Shown: piece by piece, positions 53,716 to 62,626 of the stretch
How the letters are laid out: every line of letters begins with the position of its first letter
Numbering within the stretch: position 1 is the first letter of the stretch
Assembly (NCBI GenBank): GCA_903832295.1
Contig: CAILAZ010000309.1
Span: 26,595-90,594, forward strand
Length of the DNA: 64,000 nucleotides
Reading direction: 5' to 3'
Source of the DNA: an uncultured Acidobacteriota bacterium
GTDB lineage: Bacteria > Acidobacteriota > Terriglobia > Terriglobales > Acidobacteriaceae
Notes under the pieces: generated by a model
What the model saw: only the letters and a program-made list of their open reading frames with translations
What the model was told of the DNA's origin: nothing
The model's database searches: none
Position numbers and translations under genes: made by a program

Positions 53716-55422
53716 GTGGCAGTGCTGCTCCCGGCTCGCGATATAATCGCGCCACTGGCGACGTTGCGAGTCATTGTCAAAATCCGAAGCAAGAACAACC
53801 CCGCGATCGATGAAGGGCCGCGTCTGCTGGTGGCGTGGACGGACCCGCTGACAGAGCTTGGCGAGAACCTGCGCGCCCGGCTGGCGGGGCGGGTGGTTCC
53901 GGAGATGGATTTGAGCTGGGCTCCCGATGAGGAGTTCTGGCGGGATGTGAATGTGCCGTCGCCGTTTCCGGGGCGGGGCGTGGTGGATTCGATATTTGCA
54001 CACGCGGCGCTGCTGGGACTGCTGTATGCGGTCTCGATATGGCCGAGCCAGGGCGCGCACCTGCTGGATCCGCTGGCGCACCGCGCCATGGATGGCTACA
54101 CGCTGAGCCAGTATCTGCCGGAGCTGCGCGGGGCTCCGACGCGGAAAAAGGCGCAGGGCAAGCACGACCCGGTATTGGCGAAGCAGGAGATTGTGTCGCT
54201 GCCGGAGACTCCGGACAATTTGCGGCAGACGATTGTGACTCCGCCGAAGCTGAAGCTGCAACGAGATGTGGCGCTGCCCAATATAGTGGCGTATGACAAG
54301 GCGCTGCCGGTGCAGCCGCTGGAGGCAAGCGAGCGCGATTCGGTGAAACTGCGGTTGCCAGACTTTATGCCGGAGGTGGTTGGCCCGACGGTGGAGACCG
54401 GGGCGCTGCGGTCACAGACAAAGCTGCCCGCATTTGAACCACGCATCGTGGAACCGGCTCCGGATGTTGCGGTGGAGAGTCCGCGGCTGGCGCTGCCGAC
54501 GTTTGCGCCGCGCGTGGTGGAGCCCGCGCCGGAGCTGGGACATGTGAGCCGGGGATCGAGCACAAATCTTGCACACCTTGCACCGCAGGTGCGCGGCCCG
54601 GTCCCAGAAGCTCCGGGAGTGGGCGATGCGCTGCGCGGGACGCCAGCGCAGGTGATTGCGCTGAACCTGCATCCGGTGGAGGTACACGCCCCGGTGGTGC
54701 TGCCAGAGGGCAACCGGAGCGGCGCATTCGCGGCGTCTCCGAAGGGAAAGCCTGATGCGGCGGGAACCCCGGGCGCAGATGCGGCGACGGGAAGCGTCGC
54801 GAGGGAGATGGCCGGAAAGCCGAATGCTCCGGCAGGGATTCATGTGAGCGGGGCGGCTCCGGCGACGGCGGTGACTTCTCCGAATGCGCCAGTGCCGAAC
54901 GTGCAGGCGGACCCGACGGTAAAGGCGAAATTGATGGCGGCGATGCGGGCTCCGATGATGACGGCTCCGCCGAGGCAACCGGCGGCGCGGGAGAGCACGG
55001 GGGCGAGGAGCGAGTTGGAAAACCGCATCTTCGCGGGAAGGCGCTCCTACACGCTGGCGGTGAACATGCCGAATCTGAACACGGCGACAGGAAGCTGGAT
55101 TATCCACTTTGTGGAGCGCGAGCCGGGGGCGGTACAGTCTCCGATCGCAGCACCGGAGGTGGTGAGCAAGTCCGATCCGGCATACCCGGGAGAGCTGATT
55201 CAAGACGGGGTGCAGGGGACGGTGGTGCTGACGGCGATTATCAAGAGCGATGGCAGCGTGGCGGAAATTGCAGTGGCCAAGAGCCTGGACCCGAAGCTGG
55301 ACCAGAACGCGGCGGAGGCACTGGGGAGATGGCTGTTTCGTCCGGCGCTGAAAGATGGGAAGGCCATTGACCTGGAGGCGGTGATCACGGTGCCGTTCCG
55401 TCCAAAGCCGGCGGGGTTTTAG
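53716..55422 (+). CDS. TonB-family protein
   Basis: About 568 residues. After a polar N-terminus and one membrane helix (FAHAALLGLLYAVSIW) comes a long Pro/Ala-rich periplasmic stretch with the recurring phrase PRIVEPAP/PRVVEPAP. The C-terminal domain is TonB-like: SDPAYPGELIQDGVQGTVVL, then DGSVAEIAVAKS and LGRWLFRPALKDGK. It transmits energy to outer-membrane receptors. The start is doubtful: the track's GTG 53716 lies upstream of a perfect TATAAT, so the real start may be TTG 53764 or later. Its end overlaps the convergent gene by four bases. Confidence 0.82.
   Translation: MAVLLPARDIIAPLATLRVIVKIRSKNNPAIDEGPRLLVAWTDPLTELGENLRARLAGRVVPEMDLSWAPDEEFWRDVNVPSPFPGRGVVDSIFAHAALLGLLYAVSIWPSQGAHLLDPLAHRAMDGYTLSQYLPELRGAPTRKKAQGKHDPVLAKQEIVSLPETPDNLRQTIVTPPKLKLQRDVALPNIVAYDKALPVQPLEASERDSVKLRLPDFMPEVVGPTVETGALRSQTKLPAFEPRIVEPAPDVAVESPRLALPTFAPRVVEPAPELGHVSRGSSTNLAHLAPQVRGPVPEAPGVGDALRGTPAQVIALNLHPVEVHAPVVLPEGNRSGAFAASPKGKPDAAGTPGADAATGSVAREMAGKPNAPAGIHVSGAAPATAVTSPNAPVPNVQADPTVKAKLMAAMRAPMMTAPPRQPAARESTGARSELENRIFAGRRSYTLAVNMPNLNTATGSWIIHFVEREPGAVQSPIAAPEVVSKSDPAYPGELIQDGVQGTVVLTAIIKSDGSVAEIAVAKSLDPKLDQNAAEALGRWLFRPALKDGKAIDLEAVITVPFRPKPAGF
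53742..53747 (+). promoter_or_regulatory. Possible -10 element (TATAAT)
   Basis: A perfect TATAAT within the 80-base region between the secreted protein and the TonB gene. No matching -35 is visible at the right distance. Read on the other strand, TTATAT could serve the gene at 53683. Confidence 0.35.
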
Positions 55423-57650
55423 GAAGTAGAAGGACCGAAGCGCTGGCTCTCGACAGTTTCGATGAGTTCGGCGTTGGTGCAGACTTCATAGTAGAGATGG
55501 TCAGCCCAGCGGACGAACTGGAAGTCGCGAAGCTGAACCTGTGCGGCGCGCCCTTCGCGGACGAGCACAGGGTGGAAGACTCCGGGGCTGACCGGAACAA
55601 GGCCGCGGAAGAGACGCACGGTGTCATTTCCCCAGGGCATGGGGAGATCCATCTCAAACTCGGCGAGCGAGATTTCATCACGGAGTTTGTCAAAGGCAGC
55701 GCGGGGGAGGTGGATTCCGCCGACGTTGTAGGTGAGCATGAAATCTTCCAGCGCCCCGGCGACGGCTTCCTCGTCGGCGGTTTGAAAAATAAAAACGTTG
55801 AAGATGGGATTGGTGCCCTTCAGGTGGGCGCGGGCGCGCTTGTGGCAGGCGCTGAGACGATCACTGAGATTGAGCGCGTCGGAGATCATGACGCGGTGCG
55901 AGCCGTCCATGAGATAGAGGGGCGCGGAGTTCTGGTAGGAGATTCCGGTACCGATCTCAAGCGGGGGCAGGCCATTCTCGGTGGAAGCCACATTGTATGC
56001 CTGGACAATGTTGAGCATCTCGCGCGCGAGAGCACAGGTGCGGGCGACACCGAAACCGTGTTCGCCTTCCTTCTCAAGCAGGGTGAGGATGACGGCGTCA
56101 CCCTCGATGAATACTTTCTCCGCGCCATAGCGGGGGAGGAGTTTGTTGACGGGTTCGAAGAAGTTGAGGCTGAAGAATGATGCGGGATTGAGTCCGCGCT
56201 CGAGCATGGAGCGGGTGAGAAAGGTGGAGCCGCGAATGTCTGCCTTGAGGACGACGTGATCCTTGACGCGCTCCTCGGCGGGTCTTTCTTCCTCGGGCAG
56301 GAGGTACTCGTAGAGAGTTCCATTGATCTCGGAAAGCTCGCGGAGACGAGCGTTGCTGAGGAGGTTGACGGACTCAAGCGCGCGCTCCAGCACATCCATT
56401 TTGCGAACGTCACGATGGAAGCGCAGGAGGTCAATGAAGTAGCGCGCGGCATAGCGCAGGCGCTCGCTGGCTCCGGCGGCGCGCAGGCGCTGGGCGGCAG
56501 TGTTGAGGCGAGCAGAGGGGAGATGATTGTGGGTCTCCAGAACCTCGGCGACGCGGAGCAATTCACTTTTTGAGATGAGCGCGGTCTTCAACTGCTGCGA
56601 AGCGACGACGGCACCGTAGTCGCCAAGAATGGGTGCGGCTTCATAGGCGGCGCCGGCGTAGTCCATGGTGCCAGCTTCCTCGAGCATGGACATCCAGGCA
56701 GTGGTGAGCGCGCGCTGCGCCTTGCCCCGGGGAGATTCGTCAGAAAGGCCGCTGAACATGAGGAGCTTGGCGTTTTCGGGAACGTTGAGCAGCGCCTCGG
56801 CTTCGGCTTCGTCCGCGGCAAGGCCGATGTTGCGGAGGAACGACTGGGCGAGGCCGACAACCCGCTCAAAGTAGTCCGGATCGCGCTCTGAGGTTCCGAA
56901 GAGTGCGTAATGTTCGGCGCGGAAGACGGGGTCCTGGGCGGAATCCTGAAAGAGGAGGCGGTTGGCAATGACTTCGTAAGCTGCCTGATTGCGGTCTCCG
57001 AAGAGGGAGTGGCGGGTGCTCTCGACGGTCTCACGCTCGACCTGCTTGAGGGTGGAGAGGACGTCGGCTGCGACGCCGCGGAGAATCTGGCGCTTGTTGG
57101 CCTTGAAGCGGGCAAAGCGGTCCTGAAGCAGAATCTGCTGATCGCGAAGCCCGGTGCCCTCACGGAGGCGAAGATTCTTCTGGCAGCGGTCCTGCACCTG
57201 GGTGAACTGGGAGAGAAGTTCGGCTCGAAGAAACTTTACGAGGCCGACCCGGCAGAGGAGATCGAGCTGCATGTCATCGGCTTCGCGGGCGCGGCGGAGC
57301 GAGGCAATCTGGAGTCCGGCGAGACAGCGCTTGAACTCGGCAGGATAGTCGATGTCCTGCTCGGGCAAGGCGTCATACTTGATGTGAGCACGACCGTAGC
57401 GGGAGTCCCCATAAGGATTGGACTTGGGGGCTTCCTTCAGCTGCTTGACGCCGCCATGCTGCTCGATGAGGCGGGAGAGGTGAGCACGAGCGATCTCGGT
57501 GAACCTGGGACTGAGGAATACGTCGGTGCGCAGATTGTCCACGCCGGGCATGAGCCCCTGAAGAGTAAGCACAGGGACATAGGAGGTGAGCGTGAACTGG
57601 CTGGCCAGTTCCGCGAGATTCACGCGCCCAAAGAAAGGCAACGGTGACAT
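55419..57650 (-). CDS. Large protein with class III nucleotidyl-cyclase-like domain
   Basis: A 743-residue cytoplasmic protein I cannot place in a named family. Residues 1 to about 460 are mostly helical with no obvious motif. Residues about 475-650 resemble a class III cyclase: LKADIRGSTFLT (first metal Asp), KVFIEGDAVILTL (second metal Asp in GD) and ALNLSDRLSACHKR (the N-X3-R transition-state pair). The residues that normally select adenine or guanine (Lys/Glu four before the GD Asp; Asp/Thr before the Asn) appear to be Phe and Val. The last 90 residues are beta-rich. It may make a cyclic nucleotide or bind one. ATG 57650 is the only good start. Confidence 0.7.
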   Translation of the reverse strand: MSPLPFFGRVNLAELASQFTLTSYVPVLTLQGLMPGVDNLRTDVFLSPRFTEIARAHLSRLIEQHGGVKQLKEAPKSNPYGDSRYGRAHIKYDALPEQDIDYPAEFKRCLAGLQIASLRRAREADDMQLDLLCRVGLVKFLRAELLSQFTQVQDRCQKNLRLREGTGLRDQQILLQDRFARFKANKRQILRGVAADVLSTLKQVERETVESTRHSLFGDRNQAAYEVIANRLLFQDSAQDPVFRAEHYALFGTSERDPDYFERVVGLAQSFLRNIGLAADEAEAEALLNVPENAKLLMFSGLSDESPRGKAQRALTTAWMSMLEEAGTMDYAGAAYEAAPILGDYGAVVASQQLKTALISKSELLRVAEVLETHNHLPSARLNTAAQRLRAAGASERLRYAARYFIDLLRFHRDVRKMDVLERALESVNLLSNARLRELSEINGTLYEYLLPEEERPAEERVKDHVVLKADIRGSTFLTRSMLERGLNPASFFSLNFFEPVNKLLPRYGAEKVFIEGDAVILTLLEKEGEHGFGVARTCALAREMLNIVQAYNVASTENGLPPLEIGTGISYQNSAPLYLMDGSHRVMISDALNLSDRLSACHKRARAHLKGTNPIFNVFIFQTADEEAVAGALEDFMLTYNVGGIHLPRAAFDKLRDEISLAEFEMDLPMPWGNDTVRLFRGLVPVSPGVFHPVLVREGRAAQVQLRDFQFVRWADHLYYEVCTNAELIETVESQRFGPSTS

Positions 57651-57714
57651 GCACCCCTTCCAATTACCCAGACGACCTGCCGACTAACTGGACTTTACCA
57701 CACGAACTAAGCTG

Positions 57715-57743
57715 TGCTGGAGAGGTGGCGGGGCTCTCCAGCA
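57715..57743 (-). terminator. Hairpin after the M28 peptidase gene
   Basis: TGCTGGAGAG (57715-57724) and CTCTCCAGCA (57734-57743) form a perfect ten-base stem 25 bases after the peptidase stop. T-rich sequence is weak on the minus strand. Confidence 0.6.
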
Positions 57744-57768
57744 TCACGTTTTCACTGGCTGCAAAAAC

Positions 57769-59451
57769 TTAGCGGGCCGAAGCTTTGCGCGCCTTCTCGA
57801 ATTCGTCGCCGGGCTTCCACTGGACGAGGGCGGATTGCTGGGCGGCGCGGAATCCGAGAGCAATGCCGAAACGGGCGAGGACGGCGTTGGAGCGGTAGTC
57901 GTAGTCCTCGTGGAATTCGTCGGATGGCTGATGGTAGCTCTTGTCCATGGCTTCGGAGTTGGTTTTGATCCAGGCTTCGGGGTGTCCGGTGAAGGTGCTG
58001 CCGGGACCGATGGAGAAGGCGGGAACTCCGACACGGGCGAAGCTGAAATGGTCAGAGCGGTAATAGCCGCCGCTCTCGGGATGTTCGGGAGCAAGGATGG
58101 TGAGTTTGAAGTCGGCGGCGGTCTTCTCAAAGACCGGGGCGAAGGTGGTGCGCTGGTAGCCCTCGGCCTGAACTTCATGCGGAATTCCGAGGGGCTTGAT
58201 GGAATCGTAGTTGAGATTGAGGGCGATGTCGGCGACGGGGACGGGAGGATGCTGTCCGAGATAGGCCGAACCCCAGAGACCCTGCTCCTCAGCGGTGACG
58301 GTGGCGAAGTACATGGTGCGGCGGGGCTTGATGGGGGAGGCAGCAACGGCACGGGCCATTTCAATGACCATGGCGGTGCCGCTGGCGTTGTCAAGAGCGC
58401 CGTTGTAGATGTTGTCGCCGGGCTGGTTGGGACGGATGCCGAGGTGGTCATAATGGCCGGTATAAATGACGGCCTGCTTGCTGAGTACGGGATCGGACCC
58501 GGTGACCTTGCCTATGACATTGGCGGATTCGAAGGGACGGATGTTGGAGACGATGTGGGCGCTTACCTTGAGGGGCAAGGGGATTGCGCGAAAGCCCTTG
58601 ACCTGGGAAGCAGCGATGAGGGAGTCGAGATCTTGGCCGGCATCGGCGAGGATGGCGCGAGCTTTTTCAAGCTGGAGCCAGGAGGCGAGAGGGAGTTTTG
58701 GATCGCGGTCTTCGGCGAGGCCGGAGCGCTCTCCGGACCAGGAAGAGCGGACGACCTGCCAGCCGTAGCTGGCCATCTCGGTTTTGTGGATGAGGATGAC
58801 TCCGGCGGCGCCCATGCGGGCAGCCTGCTCGTACTTGTATGTCCAGCGGCCGTAGTAGGTGAGGGCCTTGCCGGCGAAGTAGGCGGGATCGGTGGAGGGG
58901 GGCTCATTGACGAGCATGAGGAGGACTTTGCCCTTGACGTCGATGCCGGCGTAGTCGTCCCAGGAGAATTCCGGGGCGGTGATGCCGTAGCCGATGAAAA
59001 CGACGTCTGCGTTGAGGTCACAGGTGGGGCGCTGGTCGAGATTCATGATGACGACGTCATCAAGGAGCTTGAGGTCGAAGGCCTGCTTGGGGGTCTTCAC
59101 CTGCATGGTGGTTTCGGGCAGGGTGGTCATGCCGACCATGGGGACCTTCTGGAAGTAGGTTCCGTTGTCTCCGGCGGGCTCGACGCCCGCGGCCTTGAAC
59201 TGCTGGGCGATGTACTGGGCGGCGAGTTCGCCGCCACGGCTGCCGGTGCCGCGGCCTTCGAGAGCATCACTGGAGAGGTATTTGACGTCGGCACGGATGC
59301 GCTCGGCCTGGACATTGTGGAGGGCCTCCATCATTCCGGCGGGCTGCTGTCCGGTGAGGGCAGGCTTGCGGGTGTTGTGATGGGGGGTGCGAGCAACGGC
59401 GGCGGAGGCGAGTGCGAGACAAAGAGCGAGGACTACCAAAACCCTGCGCAT
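57769..59451 (-). CDS. Secreted M28-family aminopeptidase with PA domain
   Basis: A 560-residue protein from ATG 59451, with a signal peptide (VLVVLALCLALASAAVA). A PA-type insert lies at about residues 110-260 (FIGYGITAPE, AAGVILIHKTE). The dizinc peptidase core has TGHYDHLG, NGALDNASGTAM, TAEEQGLWGS and a late YHQPSDEF, all metal or catalytic residues of family M28. It trims N-terminal residues from peptides outside the cytoplasm. Confidence 0.92.
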   Translation of the reverse strand: MRRVLVVLALCLALASAAVARTPHHNTRKPALTGQQPAGMMEALHNVQAERIRADVKYLSSDALEGRGTGSRGGELAAQYIAQQFKAAGVEPAGDNGTYFQKVPMVGMTTLPETTMQVKTPKQAFDLKLLDDVVIMNLDQRPTCDLNADVVFIGYGITAPEFSWDDYAGIDVKGKVLLMLVNEPPSTDPAYFAGKALTYYGRWTYKYEQAARMGAAGVILIHKTEMASYGWQVVRSSWSGERSGLAEDRDPKLPLASWLQLEKARAILADAGQDLDSLIAASQVKGFRAIPLPLKVSAHIVSNIRPFESANVIGKVTGSDPVLSKQAVIYTGHYDHLGIRPNQPGDNIYNGALDNASGTAMVIEMARAVAASPIKPRRTMYFATVTAEEQGLWGSAYLGQHPPVPVADIALNLNYDSIKPLGIPHEVQAEGYQRTTFAPVFEKTAADFKLTILAPEHPESGGYYRSDHFSFARVGVPAFSIGPGSTFTGHPEAWIKTNSEAMDKSYHQPSDEFHEDYDYRSNAVLARFGIALGFRAAQQSALVQWKPGDEFEKARKASAR

Positions 59452-59544
59452 AGTGGAAACTCCCAATGTGACGGATGCAGAACTCTGCGGTGAGAACATA
59501 TTGTACGCTGCCCGGCAGGTGGGCAACAGTGCACTTAGGGGCCG

Positions 59545-60546
59545 TCAGTGTATGGCCAATTTGCGCAAGATCTTGCGGGTAACGCCGGTGAGGGGGAGCG
59601 ACCAGAGTTCCCATGAGGAAAAACAGAGCCAGGCGGGTTGAGGGCCGAGCAAGGTGAGCGCTTTGATGGGGACGGAGACGACATGAACTTCGTAATTGGT
59701 GTCGGTTATGGAGTGGCGGACGAGGCAGATGGGCGTCTGGCGGTCGGATGGAACGACCTCAGGCAGCTCCCACATGCCGGGCATCTGGGCGGCGTCGGGG
59801 GGACGCTTGACGAGACAGAAGCCCCGGCGACGCTTGATGAGGGCGCAGGTGAGCTGAAGACGCTTGCGGGCGGGCTGAGGACGTCGGGTTTCCGCCCCGG
59901 GAGCGCGGCACCAGCCGTGAACAGGACAGACGAGGCACTGGGGATTCTGCGGGGTGCAGACGGTTGCACCCAGCTCCATCATGGCCTGATTCCAATCGCC
60001 GGGATGCAGGGGGTCAAGGAGTTCGGCGGCACGCCGCCAGACGGCGGCATCGGGACGGGAGAGACCGTCCAGGCGGCTGAGGACACGCTCGACATTGCCA
60101 TCCACGACGGCGGCGCGGAGGCCGTAGGCGATGCTGGCGATGGCTGCGGCGGTGTAGCGTCCAACGCCGGGAAGCGCGCGGATAGAGTCGAGATCGGTGG
60201 GAATGCGACCCAGGAACTGGGCGACGACGAGCTTTGCGGCCTGATGCAGCATCCGGGCGCGGCGGTAGTAGCCCAGACCGCTCCAGAGGGCGAGGACATG
60301 CTGCTCGGGGGCGGCGGCCAGGGCAGCGACGGTGGGAAAAGCCTCCAGAAAGAGGCGGTAGTGCTCAAGTACGGCGGCGACGCGGGTCTGCTGAAGCATG
60401 ATTTCGGAGACCCAGACGCGGTAGGGATCGCGGTCCTGCCGCCAGGGGAGCTGGCGCTGGTGGGCGGCGTACCAGCCGAGAAGAGCAGAGCGGAGGGAGA
60501 GGACGTCTGGCGTTGCGGAGGCGGAGGTGGAAGAGCGGGCGGGCAT
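59545..60546 (-). CDS. mutY: Adenine DNA glycosylase MutY
   Basis: A 333-residue protein from ATG 60546. It has the catalytic Glu in VSEIMLQQT, the helix-hairpin-helix LPGVGRYTAAAI, the catalytic Asp in VVDGNVERVLSR and the cluster motif CX6CX2CX5C (CTPQNPQCLVCPVHGWC). The C-terminal NUDIX-like domain that reads 8-oxoguanine is present (LVKRPPDAAQMPGMWELPE). It removes adenine paired with 8-oxoguanine. The track start at 60723 adds a proline-rich stretch without family support. Confidence 0.94.
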   Translation of the reverse strand: MPARSSTSASATPDVLSLRSALLGWYAAHQRQLPWRQDRDPYRVWVSEIMLQQTRVAAVLEHYRLFLEAFPTVAALAAAPEQHVLALWSGLGYYRRARMLHQAAKLVVAQFLGRIPTDLDSIRALPGVGRYTAAAIASIAYGLRAAVVDGNVERVLSRLDGLSRPDAAVWRRAAELLDPLHPGDWNQAMMELGATVCTPQNPQCLVCPVHGWCRAPGAETRRPQPARKRLQLTCALIKRRRGFCLVKRPPDAAQMPGMWELPEVVPSDRQTPICLVRHSITDTNYEVHVVSVPIKALTLLGPQPAWLCFSSWELWSLPLTGVTRKILRKLAIH

Positions 60547-60713
60547 GCGTGTGGCGATTGTAACAAGGCGGGAGTGGAAGTCGGGAGCCGGTGGAAGGAA
60601 GCAGGCAGGAGGATGAGGCAGTACATTCCTGGCAGAAAGCTCAAAGCAGGTCACGACGGGGAGCTGCAAATTGGCTTTGCCGAGATCGACGGTTTTGTGT
60701 TCTGATTCTGAGT

Positions 60714-61583
60714 ATGAAAACAATGCTTAAGACAGCCGTAACTCTCCTGGCAGCCGGCACCATGCTGGCTGGCAGCGTCCTGGCCCAGCAGACCCCTGCG
60801 GCAAAGCCCGCCACTGCGAAGGCCGCAACCACTACTACAGCGACAAAGGCGCCCGCAAAAGCGGCTCCGGCGGAGTTGAAGCTTGAGACAAGCAAGCAAA
60901 AAGGCAGCTATGCCATTGGCGCGAGCGTGGGCAAGAGCCTTGTGCGCGACAGCGTGGATGTTGATACGGCCATCCTGCTGCGCGGCCTGAAGGACGCTCT
61001 CGCGGGCGGGAAGATGCTGCTGAACGAGGATGACATCCGGGCGGCGCTTGCCGACCTGCAGAAAGAGTCGCGCGCCAAGAACGAGGAAAAGATGAAGGCG
61101 CTGGGCGAGGAGAACAAGAAAGCCGGCGAGGCCTTCCTGGCGGCGAACAAGACGAAAGAGGGAGTGGTCACGCTTCCGAGCGGATTGCAGTACAAGGTTC
61201 TGAAGCAGGGCGATGGCCCGAAGCCGACATCGACGGACACGGTGGAGTGCAACTATCGTGGCACGCTGATCGACGGCAAGGAGTTCGACAGCTCCTACTC
61301 CCGCAAACAGACCGCGACCTTTGCGGTGACGAGGGTGATCAAGGGCTGGACCGAGATTCTACAGATGATGCCGGTGGGATCGAAGTACCAGATCTTCGTT
61401 CCATCCGAGCTGGCATATGGTCCCCAGGCGCGGAGCGCCGAGATCACGCCGAACTCGACGCTGATTTTCGAGATTGAGCTGGTGTCGATCAAGCCGAATA
61501 CTCCGGCTCCCGCAGCGGCTCCGAAGCCCGCAGATGCGCCGAAGCCGGAAGCGGCCCCGAAGGCAGCCGAGCCGGCAAAGTAA
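60714..61583 (+). CDS. Secreted FKBP-type peptidyl-prolyl isomerase (Mip/FkpA-like)
   Basis: A 289-residue protein from ATG 60714. A signal peptide (LLAAGTMLAGSVLAQQ) leads into an Ala/Thr/Lys-rich linker. A helical dimerisation domain of Mip/FkpA type comes next (SYAIGASVGKSLVRD), then a long charged helix. The FKBP domain has VECNYRGTLIDGKEFDSS, VIKGWTEILQMMPVGSK and FEIELVSI. The C-terminus is Pro/Ala-rich. It helps fold proteins in the periplasm. Confidence 0.93.
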   Translation: MKTMLKTAVTLLAAGTMLAGSVLAQQTPAAKPATAKAATTTTATKAPAKAAPAELKLETSKQKGSYAIGASVGKSLVRDSVDVDTAILLRGLKDALAGGKMLLNEDDIRAALADLQKESRAKNEEKMKALGEENKKAGEAFLAANKTKEGVVTLPSGLQYKVLKQGDGPKPTSTDTVECNYRGTLIDGKEFDSSYSRKQTATFAVTRVIKGWTEILQMMPVGSKYQIFVPSELAYGPQARSAEITPNSTLIFEIELVSIKPNTPAPAAAPKPADAPKPEAAPKAAEPAK

Positions 61584-61603
61584 GAAATCACGTATGCAGA
61601 CTT

Positions 61604-61629
61604 AGAGCCCGCCAGTGATGGCAGGCTCT
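61604..61629 (+). terminator. Hairpin after the FKBP gene
   Basis: AGAGCCCGCCA, loop GTGA, TGGCAGGCTCT with one mismatch. Almost identical to the hairpin at 62581. Works together with the stronger terminator 22 bases downstream. Confidence 0.6.
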
Positions 61630-61651
61630 GATGCTGGCAAAGTGACTCCGG

Positions 61652-61680
61652 AAGCTCTCGCGTCAGCGGGAGCTTTTTTA
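61652..61680 (+). terminator. Intrinsic terminator downstream of the FKBP gene
   Basis: AAGCTCTCGC (61652-61661), loop GTCA, GCGGGAGCTT (61666-61675), then TTTTTA. One G-T pair in the stem. A good rho-independent terminator. Confidence 0.85.
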
Positions 61681-61721
61681 TGTGCGCTGGCTCTGGCCGA
61701 CCTCTGGCCAACCGGATCTAT

Positions 61722-62501
61722 TTACTGCACTGGCCAGCACTGGATGGGGCCGTCGAGGACTTTCGTGACGGGCGGCGAAGTGAGGGTGGTCTGCACGGGA
61801 TAGGCGATGACGGATTCAAGACTTTCCTTGACGCCTTTGTAGCCCTTGCAGACCGGCGGGGTTGCGGGCTTGAGGGCATACTGGGTGCGGATGCGATTCC
61901 AGCAATGCAGCGCCTCGCGATGAAGGTCGCAATCCGTCACCACGACGCGCATGTAATTCAATACGAGGGTGCCGGAGGCGTCGGTTGTGAGGCGGAGGTT
62001 ACGGAACGGCATAGGCTCGCCCGGCTTGCGAGTTTCATTGCTGCTGGACTCGATCACGTCGTCTTGGAATAACAGTTTGCCGGTGCGCGCGCCATAGGCG
62101 CTGAATCCGATGCCGCCATTGGCTCCGTCGGCGGTTCCAAGAAATACCAGCGCGCCCTTCACGCCAAGGAAGTAGCCCCAATCCTTCAACTCGATTTCGC
62201 CAGGGAGCAAGTTCTTGCTACAAGCGGGCAAAGACTGGCCCTTGCGGCGCACAATCGCGATCAGGTCGGCACCAATCTCTCCGGAATTCAGCTCTTTGAC
62301 CATGAAGGACGGGTAGTAGTGACAGGCCAGCACGATGGGGCAGGCAGGATCACAGTTAGGCGACAGGCCCAGGTTCACCAATTGCCTGCTGACAGGCGGA
62401 TCGAATCCGTCGGAGGCTGCGGCTGCGGCGCAGACCAGCGCGGCGACGGTGAGGAGGAGAAAGAGCAGGCGCATCAGGCATGATTTTATGGAGGTTGGCA
62501 T
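61722..62501 (-). CDS. Secreted hypothetical protein
   Basis: About 259 residues from ATG 62501; ATG 62474 is another candidate and no clear ribosome site favours either. The signal peptide is MRLLFLLLTVAALVCAAAAA. The mature protein has several cysteines in spaced pairs (CDPACPIVLACHYY, then VTDCDLHREALHC and VCKGYKGV) that suggest disulfide bonds. No family is recognised. It is flanked by two near-identical hairpins and has no operon partner. Confidence 0.65.
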   Translation of the reverse strand: MPTSIKSCLMRLLFLLLTVAALVCAAAAASDGFDPPVSRQLVNLGLSPNCDPACPIVLACHYYPSFMVKELNSGEIGADLIAIVRRKGQSLPACSKNLLPGEIELKDWGYFLGVKGALVFLGTADGANGGIGFSAYGARTGKLLFQDDVIESSSNETRKPGEPMPFRNLRLTTDASGTLVLNYMRVVVTDCDLHREALHCWNRIRTQYALKPATPPVCKGYKGVKESLESVIAYPVQTTLTSPPVTKVLDGPIQCWPVQ

Positions 62502-62580
62502 GATCGCAGAATTGTAACGGGTGAGCGGTGTGCCTTGCACCCTGCCATTTTTCCGATCCGTGCGGCTCGTCAACAACAAA

Positions 62581-62604
62581 GAGCCCGCCAGCGATGGCGG
62601 GCTC
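62581..62604 (-). terminator. Terminator of the Tes-like radical SAM gene
   Basis: GAGCCCGCCA, loop GCGA, TGGCGGGCTC: a perfect ten-base stem followed on the minus strand by TTTGTTGTT. It begins 22 bases after the stop codon. Confidence 0.85.
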
Positions 62605-62626
62605 AAACGTTTGCGGTGGCGCGAGA

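Noticed and set aside
57835-59493. 552-residue plus-strand ORF opposite the M28 peptidase
   Set aside because: Gly/Val/Asp-rich antisense frame over a clear peptidase gene with signal peptide and zinc ligands.
59638-60705. 355-residue plus-strand ORF opposite mutY
   Set aside because: Antisense shadow of MutY, which has every catalytic and cluster residue.
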